In this document: positions 58,757 through 64,000 of the stretch, in pieces
Position numbering within the stretch: the first letter of the stretch is position 1
Layout of the letters: the number at the start of each line of letters is the position of its first letter
Origin: DASUGC01 sp035606665
Lineage (GTDB): Bacteria > Acidobacteriota > Vicinamibacteria > Vicinamibacterales > SCN-69-37
DNA length: 64,000 bases
Assembly: GCA_035606665.1 (NCBI GenBank)
Contig: DATNEY010000026.1
Coordinates: 308,900-372,899, forward strand
Reading direction: 5' to 3'
The notes under the pieces: generated by a model
Seen by the model: the letters and a program-made list of their open reading frames with translations, nothing else
Database searches by the model: none
Told to the model about the DNA's origin: nothing
Program-made: the position numbers and the translations under genes

Positions 58757-60397
58757 TCAGCGCCGCCGCCAGACAGAAAACAACGCGTCCTCGTAGTCAG
58801 GGACGTAGCCTGCGTCCAGCCATCGGCGGAGGTGCGGCGTCGTCATGAAGAAGTCCAGAGAGTCTTTCATATCTTCAGCCAGGCCCCAGTCGTGTTTCTG
58901 CAGTGCCACCACGGCCGGCCGCTCGCGCTCGAGATCGGCGAGCAGTCCGGCGGATCCGTAGCCAGGCCGTGTGCGTTCGAACTCGAGCACGACGGGGCGG
59001 CTCCAGAAAAAGCGCGATGCGCTGGGCCGGCGGCTCTTGACGTAAACACCGCCCGACGCGAAGCCGAACACGTACGTTGGCGTCGCCTCCGGCGTGTGCT
59101 GGTCAACAAAGGCGGCCAGACGTTCGACCGCGGCCGGAGAGAACTTCCCGGCGCCATCGCGCTCGAAGCGTGCGAGGTACTCGGTCCGTGCCAGCCGGCC
59201 GGACACGTAGCTCGCATCAAAGGCCAGGTTCTCCAGGGACTGCGGGATGCCGAACAGCCGCGGTCTCGACAGCTGCGTTGGCTCGGAGCCGACCCTCCAG
59301 GTTCCGGCGACGACGGCAAGAGCGGCGGCTGCGACCACGACGCGACCACGCGTGCCGGCGTGCCGGCCCCGCCAGATAAGCGCCAGCCCGCCCGCGGCCG
59401 CTAACGCCAGCGCTGGTTGGGCTTGCACGAAGTACTGTGGCAACCCCCGTGAGCCGTTGATGGCGATCGAAAGAACACAAGCAACCACCCAGGCGAGCGC
59501 CACCACGCGGGCGCGCGATAGCGGCCTTCCGGCCAAGGCCAGACCGAGCACGCCCAGTCCACCCAGGAACCACAGGCCGTCGACCCTCGCACGGTAAATG
59601 GGCATCGTCGTGACGTATTGGAAGGCGTGGCCCACGCCGCGGTACGTTTCGCCGGAGTACGCGAGGTTGTACGCCACGCTTCCGGCCCAGAGGTCCCCCA
59701 GGGCACCGGCCGATGCGAAGTACAGCAGCCCCACGCCGAGGACCGCGGCGCCTCCGGCGGCCATCCAGTACAACGAACGCAGGCGGGAGTTGATCGGCGC
59801 GGCCGGGTCGGCGAGGCCTGCCGCCAAAGCGATGGGCAGGGCGTACACGATCGCGTTGTACTTCAGCCACACGGCGACCCCGCAAAGCGCGCCCGCCAGG
59901 ATCAATCGTCCGGCGCGACCGCCGGCCGACCAGGCGACTGCGATCGCAGCCGCCACCGCCAGTGCGATGAAGGTCTCGCACTGCGCCCGTACGTTCATGC
60001 CGCCCAGTTTCTGGATTCCGGGATCGCCAAGCAGCAGGAAGAGCATGGCCGCCGCCGGACCGACTGCACCGTCGAACATGCCCCGGCCGAGGCCCCACAG
60101 GAGCCATGCCACGAGCACCGCGGCCAGCACGTCCGCGGCTGCGACGACCGATTCGTTCGGCCAGAATCCCCACATCAGCGCGTAGACGCCAAAGATGCCC
60201 GGAGGCTTCTGCTCGAACGCGTCGCGGTACGGGACGCCGCCGTCGAGGACGCGCCCGGCGACGTAGCTATAGAGAAACTGATCGCCGCCGGCGGGTTGCG
60301 CGATCGAAGGCAGGCGGGCCGCAATGAGAATGAGCAGCATCAGCGCGAACAGCCATGCCGACGATCCTGATGCTCGAGCCCCGTTTCCCTGTGTCAT
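58757..60397 (-). CDS. GT39-like membrane glycosyltransferase
   Basis: 546 residues, about 12 helices. The opening loop is QPAGGDQFLYSYVAGRVLDGGVPYRDAFEQKPPG, a common GT-C pattern (acidic pair replaced by D and E). The C-terminal soluble part is FARLAFVDQHTPE-like (VERLAAFVDQHTPEATPTYVFGFASGGVY). First gene of the leftward glycan operon; TATAAT lies 23 nt before the ATG. Confidence 0.8.
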   Translation of the reverse strand: MTQGNGARASGSSAWLFALMLLILIAARLPSIAQPAGGDQFLYSYVAGRVLDGGVPYRDAFEQKPPGIFGVYALMWGFWPNESVVAAADVLAAVLVAWLLWGLGRGMFDGAVGPAAAMLFLLLGDPGIQKLGGMNVRAQCETFIALAVAAAIAVAWSAGGRAGRLILAGALCGVAVWLKYNAIVYALPIALAAGLADPAAPINSRLRSLYWMAAGGAAVLGVGLLYFASAGALGDLWAGSVAYNLAYSGETYRGVGHAFQYVTTMPIYRARVDGLWFLGGLGVLGLALAGRPLSRARVVALAWVVACVLSIAINGSRGLPQYFVQAQPALALAAAGGLALIWRGRHAGTRGRVVVAAAALAVVAGTWRVGSEPTQLSRPRLFGIPQSLENLAFDASYVSGRLARTEYLARFERDGAGKFSPAAVERLAAFVDQHTPEATPTYVFGFASGGVYVKSRRPSASRFFWSRPVVLEFERTRPGYGSAGLLADLERERPAVVALQKHDWGLAEDMKDSLDFFMTTPHLRRWLDAGYVPDYEDALFSVWRRR

Positions 60398-60420
60398 GCA
60401 ATGCGTGTCGTGAGGCTTGA

Positions 60421-60428
60421 ATTATAGT
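60421..60428. promoter_or_regulatory. overlapping divergent -10 elements
   Basis: ATTATAGT holds TATAGT (plus, ends 6 nt before GTG 60435) and TATAAT (minus, 60421-60426, 23 nt before the ATG at 60397). The two promoters share bases, so polymerase should bind only one at a time. Confidence 0.5.
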
Positions 60429-60434
60429 TCTCAG

Positions 60435-61238
60435 GTGACGTCTCCCGCGGCGGCCGATCTGACGATGGTCGTACCCACGTACAACGAAAAAGATCGGCTG
60501 GCCGAGCTCGTGTCGAGGCTGTTTGAGTCCGCGAACGAGGCCGGCCTGGCCCTGGAGCTCGTCATTGTCGACGACAACTCTCCGGACGGGACGGGACAGC
60601 TCGCCGACGAACTCGCGAACGTGCACCGGATGAAGGTGATTCACCGGGCCGGCAAGCTCGGGCTCGGCACGGCCGTAGTGGAAGGATTTGGCGCAGCAAG
60701 CGCGGAGAGCGTCGGTGTCATGGATGCGGACTTCAGTCATCCGCCGGCGCTCGTGCCGAAGCTCTATGCCGCGTTCAAGCGCACGAACGCGGACGTGATC
60801 GTGGCCAGCCGTTACATCGCGGGAGGCAGTACGCCGGACTGGCCGTTCAAGCGGCGCCTGATGTCGCGCGTCGCCTGTCTTCTGGCGCGGCCGCTGTCGC
60901 CGATTCGCGACGCCGCATCCGGGTTTTTCATCATCCGCCGCGAGATCGCCGAGCGCGTGAGCATCAAGGCCGGCGGCTTCAAGATTTGCCTCGAGCTCAT
61001 CGTGCGGGGCTGGCCGACGCGCCTCGTGGAGCTGCCGTACAGATTCGATGATCGTGAACTGGGCGAGAGCAAGATGAGCAAGCGCGAGGCGGCCGGCTAT
61101 CTCGTGCAGCTGAAGGACTTGCTCATGCTGCGTCTTTCGAAGCCCGGACGGCCGCGACGGCACTACCAGCAGCTGACGCTGGACGACGTCGCGAAGCTCA
61201 ACCTGCGGTCGAGCGCTGATCGCGTTCGGCCGCAATAG
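60435..61238 (+). CDS. polyprenyl-phosphate mannose (dolichyl-phosphate mannose-like) synthase
   Basis: About 267 residues, GT2 fold. Key motifs are TMVVPTYNEKDRL, LVIVDDNSPDGTG, GKLGLGTAVVEGF, VMDADFSHPP and the base loop VASRYIAGGSTPDW. The end has no membrane helices. It would make the polyprenyl-phosphate sugar used by the GT39- and GT87-type enzymes. GTG 60435 is preferred because TATAGT ends 6 nt upstream; TTG 60417 is possible. The 3' end overlaps the convergent radical SAM gene by 41 bp. Confidence 0.88.
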   Translation: MTSPAAADLTMVVPTYNEKDRLAELVSRLFESANEAGLALELVIVDDNSPDGTGQLADELANVHRMKVIHRAGKLGLGTAVVEGFGAASAESVGVMDADFSHPPALVPKLYAAFKRTNADVIVASRYIAGGSTPDWPFKRRLMSRVACLLARPLSPIRDAASGFFIIRREIAERVSIKAGGFKICLELIVRGWPTRLVELPYRFDDRELGESKMSKREAAGYLVQLKDLLMLRLSKPGRPRRHYQQLTLDDVAKLNLRSSADRVRPQ

Positions 61239-62718
61239 GCGGCGCAGGGCGCGCCGCGATCGTCACCGGCGACCCGAAGATCACACGGGCGCCAACGTGC
61301 CAGGCAAGGCTCCACTTCGTCGAAGCGAGTTTGACGATGTCCGAGGTGTGGCGCAGCAGATAGCCGGGCCGCAGATAGAAGCGGCGTTTCGCGCGATTGA
61401 TCGCGTCGAGCACAACGGGCTCGTCGAGACCGTTGCCTTTGAGCAGATAAAACGAGTACTCCATCCGCGACCAGTCCTCGCTCGCGAGCAGGCCGTCCCG
61501 CTTTGCCTTGGCGTGCAAGTCGGTGCCCGGGTAGGGAACCGCCGGATAGAAATTCGCGAAGTCGGGGTCGAGGTCGATCGCGTAGTCGATGGTCTTGTCG
61601 AGTGACGCGCGCGTATCGCCCGGATAGCCCAGGATGAAGAATCCGAAGGACTTGATCCCGGCCGCCCGCATGTTCCGCAGTGCCTTGCGGATCTTCTCGC
61701 CCTCGAGGCGCTTCATCATGTCCTTGCGCGTCTCCTCGGACTCGGTCTCGATGCCGAGCGCGAGCATCCAGCAGCCGGCCTGGCGAAGCCGCTTCACGAA
61801 TGCCTCGTCGACCAGGTTGTCCGCGCGCGCGTTCCCGAACCATTGCACGGGGAGATTGCGCGCGATCAGCTCCTCGCAGAACGCACTGAACGACTTGACG
61901 TTCAGCGTCACCGTGTCGCCCCAGAGATAGAAGAACTTCAGCCCGAACTGCCGGTAGCCGCGCTCCATTTCATCGACCAGCGCCTTCGCACTTCGCTCGC
62001 GGAACTTGTGGCCCTGGTGGATCGGCGCGACGCAGAAATCACACGTGTACGGGCACCCGCGCGAGGTTTCGACAATGACGTACGGCTGGTCGACGAGCGG
62101 CAGGCGATAGTTCGACAGGTCGAGCAGTTCCCACGCCGGGAACGGCGCATTGAGGAAGCCGGTAAAGCTGCCGTGCGCCCGGGCCGGCACGATCTGACCG
62201 CCGCGGCGGAACGTGAGCGAGGGAATCGTTTCCAGATCGTCTTCACTCGCGGAACTGAGCATCGCGAGGGCGAGCAGGCCGTCCTCGGGCTCTCCGACGA
62301 ACATGCCGTCAACGTCCGGCGCGCGCTCCATCGACGCCTCGGGCGTGGTCGAGACGTGCGGCCCGAACGAGAACATCGGTGCACCGAAGTGCCGCTTCAA
62401 CTTCAGCATCTCGACGACGTCCGCATCGAGCGTCGGCGTGGTGCTTGGGAAGACGAGCAGCGTCGGCTTGAACCCTTCACGGTCGAGGCTGGCGATGAGC
62501 GTGGCGACGTCCTGTCTGGACGCCGTCAAATCGACGAGCCGGACGTCGCAGCCCTTCTCGCGGAACATCGCCGCAGCCAGCGCCAGCGTATAGGGCGGCT
62601 TGGTCGTGCCCAGGACTTCCTCGCGCTCCTGGCAGCGGCCCTGCCGGGTAAAGGCGATACCGCCGATGAGCGGAGGATTGACGAGGAGAGTGCGCGCGCC
62701 CAGCATGTTGGCCGTCAA
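61198..62718 (-). CDS. B12-binding-domain radical SAM enzyme
   Basis: 506 residues. N-terminal cobalamin-binding-like domain (TLLVNPPLIGG, YTLALAAAMFREKGCDVRLVDL, GPHVSTTPEASM, DGMFVGEPEDGLLAL). The radical SAM core has RGCPYTCDFC (CxxxCxxC) near residue 215 and GIETESEETRKDMMKR. Typical reactions are C-methylation or ring rearrangements of lipids and natural products. TTG start overlaps the stop of the other radical SAM gene (TTGA); ATG 62706 is an alternative. Confidence 0.87.
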   Translation of the reverse strand: MTANMLGARTLLVNPPLIGGIAFTRQGRCQEREEVLGTTKPPYTLALAAAMFREKGCDVRLVDLTASRQDVATLIASLDREGFKPTLLVFPSTTPTLDADVVEMLKLKRHFGAPMFSFGPHVSTTPEASMERAPDVDGMFVGEPEDGLLALAMLSSASEDDLETIPSLTFRRGGQIVPARAHGSFTGFLNAPFPAWELLDLSNYRLPLVDQPYVIVETSRGCPYTCDFCVAPIHQGHKFRERSAKALVDEMERGYRQFGLKFFYLWGDTVTLNVKSFSAFCEELIARNLPVQWFGNARADNLVDEAFVKRLRQAGCWMLALGIETESEETRKDMMKRLEGEKIRKALRNMRAAGIKSFGFFILGYPGDTRASLDKTIDYAIDLDPDFANFYPAVPYPGTDLHAKAKRDGLLASEDWSRMEYSFYLLKGNGLDEPVVLDAINRAKRRFYLRPGYLLRHTSDIVKLASTKWSLAWHVGARVIFGSPVTIAARPAPPIAAERDQRSTAG

Positions 62719-63941
62719 TTCGCCCCAATCGCCGCGAGTTCAGGATCGGCGACGATGGCCTCGGGAGCCATGGCGGGCTCCGCGGAGAGCTCAACCTTAC
62801 AGCAACGGCGGCAAACCGGGAACAGTTGTTCCTCGACGAGCTTCTTCCGCAGGGCTACGTAGCGGTCACCCGTCCAGACTTCCTCGAGCGACTCCTTGGT
62901 CAGGTCACCGACTTCAACCCGAATGAACGGGCAGAAGTACGCTTTTCCGCTGAATGACACGCGGGCGTAAAGAAATGGATACAGGCACCGGCCTTCGAGC
63001 GGCGCGCCGGGTGTGTAGTAGTTCTGGACGATGGACTGGCGGACCTTGGGCCGCATGTCGAATCTGATTCCTCGCTCGCGGCAGCGGGCGATGAGCCGGT
63101 CGACCTGCACCTGCACGCGCGCGGCATCGATGCCGGGGTCCGACGTGACGAACGTCGAAATCGCCTCGGCGTTTGGTGCGCCGGTCAGGCGGACCGTTTC
63201 CTCGACTTCCTCCGGCGTGCTGAACATCAGATGGTTGAGACCGATAGCATCGACGCCGAGTTCCTCGGCAACGCCGACCATCTCGTGCAGCGCGTCGAGG
63301 GTCTCGTGCGCGACGGTGGTGTTGATGCTGATGCGCAGCGGTGCATGAGCTTTACGGGCGGCTGCCTGCAGATTCCTCAAACCGGCGGCGGTGCGTTCGA
63401 ATGTGCCCTTCACGCCGCGCGCCTTGTCATGCATCTCGCCCGGACCGTCGATCGACACGCTGATGTGCTTGATGAATCCGCGGCTCGCCAGATCCGCGAG
63501 CGCTTTCGCGCGCTCCGGGTTGATGATCGTGCCGTTCGTCGTCAGGTAGCCGCAGACGTAGCCCTTGCCCTGGAACACCTCCATGACGTCCAGGATGTCC
63601 TTGCGCATGAAGATCTCGCCGCCAGTCAGGCTCACCTGCAGGCCTTGCTGCGCCGGAAACGCACGCTTCAGCGTCTCGATCGGCAGCTCCTGCCGCCATT
63701 CGCCCTCGATGTTGAGGAGCGCGCCGACGTAGCAGAACTCGCACGTCAGGTTGCACCGCATCGTGGCCTCGTAGACGAGGCCCATGGGCAGCGGATCGGC
63801 TCGGCCGGTGCCGTCTTTGATGAAGCGGCCGACCGTGTGCTCGTGCTTGCGCCGGCGCAGCAGGGCATGAGCGCGCCGGGCGAGCGGCAGCGCGCGGGCC
63901 TGATCGACGACGGCGCGTTTCAGCGTGGCGAGGAGCGTCAA
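62715..63941 (-). CDS. radical SAM protein with SPASM-like C-terminal cluster domain
   Basis: 408 residues. The radical SAM cluster motif is EATMRCNLTCEFCYVGA (CxxxCxxC), followed by LTGGEIFMRKD and SVSIDGPGEMHDKARG. The end has a cysteine-rich domain: GRCLYPFLYARVSFSGKAYFCPFIRVE and VCRRCCKVE. SPASM proteins modify peptides or act on sugar or lipid substrates. TTG start overlaps the preceding gene's stop (TTGA). Confidence 0.85.
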   Translation of the reverse strand: MTLLATLKRAVVDQARALPLARRAHALLRRRKHEHTVGRFIKDGTGRADPLPMGLVYEATMRCNLTCEFCYVGALLNIEGEWRQELPIETLKRAFPAQQGLQVSLTGGEIFMRKDILDVMEVFQGKGYVCGYLTTNGTIINPERAKALADLASRGFIKHISVSIDGPGEMHDKARGVKGTFERTAAGLRNLQAAARKAHAPLRISINTTVAHETLDALHEMVGVAEELGVDAIGLNHLMFSTPEEVEETVRLTGAPNAEAISTFVTSDPGIDAARVQVQVDRLIARCRERGIRFDMRPKVRQSIVQNYYTPGAPLEGRCLYPFLYARVSFSGKAYFCPFIRVEVGDLTKESLEEVWTGDRYVALRKKLVEEQLFPVCRRCCKVELSAEPAMAPEAIVADPELAAIGAN

Positions 63942-64000
63942 CGGGGCAGCTTCCAGATTTCGAGGCCCGGGCCCGGGCGCTCGAGCGCGGGGTGCCAGGG
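63938..64000 (-). CDS. C-terminal end of an unidentified gene (runs off window)
   Basis: An open frame enters from the right edge and ends PGPGLEIWKLPR-stop. The stop TGA at 63938-63940 overlaps the TTG start of the radical SAM gene, so it is the upstream member of the same operon. Only 20 residues are visible; too little to name. Confidence 0.6.
   Translation of the reverse strand, partial: PWHPALERPGPGLEIWKLPR

Noticed and set aside
1..64000. tRNA, rRNA, riboswitch or prophage genes
   Set aside because: I found no cloverleaf-like or rRNA-like stretch and no integrase, transposase or phage structural gene. A tRNAscan or Infernal run would be decisive.

Overview
The window is GC-rich, gene-dense bacterial chromosome with no rRNA, tRNA, phage, IS or CRISPR that I can recognise. 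VWFA-domain secreted proteins of the acidobacterial type, DUF4159, carboxypeptidase-regulatory-like secreted proteins and many secreted peptidases suggest an Acidobacteriota genome, possibly Vicinamibacteria. That placement is inference from gene families, not from a marker gene.

Layout. 1-10 kb: a truncated VWFA protein, DUF4159 and lectin-like secreted proteins, the CCA-adding enzyme, an SDR, an M20 peptidase, a PlsB-like acyltransferase coupled to proline dehydrogenase, a cyclophilin fusion and a GAF protein. 10-23 kb: transketolase, a propeller/gamma-glutamyltransferase fusion, NAD synthetase, an M1 peptidase, a dihydrodipicolinate-reductase-like enzyme, a CobA-HemD fusion and two VWFA proteins. 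23.8-26.2 kb: an F0-only ATP synthase operon (I-like proteins, a, c, b) without F1 genes. 26-34.6 kb: EamA transporter, GT87, TypA, a Rieske/cytochrome b-diheme c pair and a serine hydrolase. 34.7-47 kb: a glycine-rich S9 peptidase, a propeller protein, an ECF sigma/tandem kinase pair, a DUF2383-like protein and two carboxypeptidase-regulatory paralogues. 47-52.9 kb: fused 2-oxoacid dehydrogenase E1, cupin, rhomboid, MurJ and YqeY. 52.9-64 kb: a cell-surface glycan or glycolipid cluster (GT4, deacetylase, GNAT, methyltransferase, two GT39-like proteins, polyprenyl-phosphate mannose synthase, two radical SAM enzymes).

Two genome-wide habits stand out. First, at least 17 short spacers are built from degenerate tandem units of strict period 7, 8 or 9 bp. 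Each locus has its own unit, and many have a second, reverse-complement half that would fold into a long hairpin. Some run into coding sequence: one forms the hydrophobic core of a signal peptide, several encode C-terminal tails, and one supplies a Shine-Dalgarno. I could not match this to a described element; the closest analogy is the heptameric STRR repeats of filamentous cyanobacteria. Second, many transcription-unit-leading genes have a TANNNT hexamer ending exactly 6-7 nt before the start codon and no Shine-Dalgarno, which suggests widespread leaderless transcription. Genes inside operons use Shine-Dalgarno motifs or NTGA stop/start overlaps, including TTG starts.
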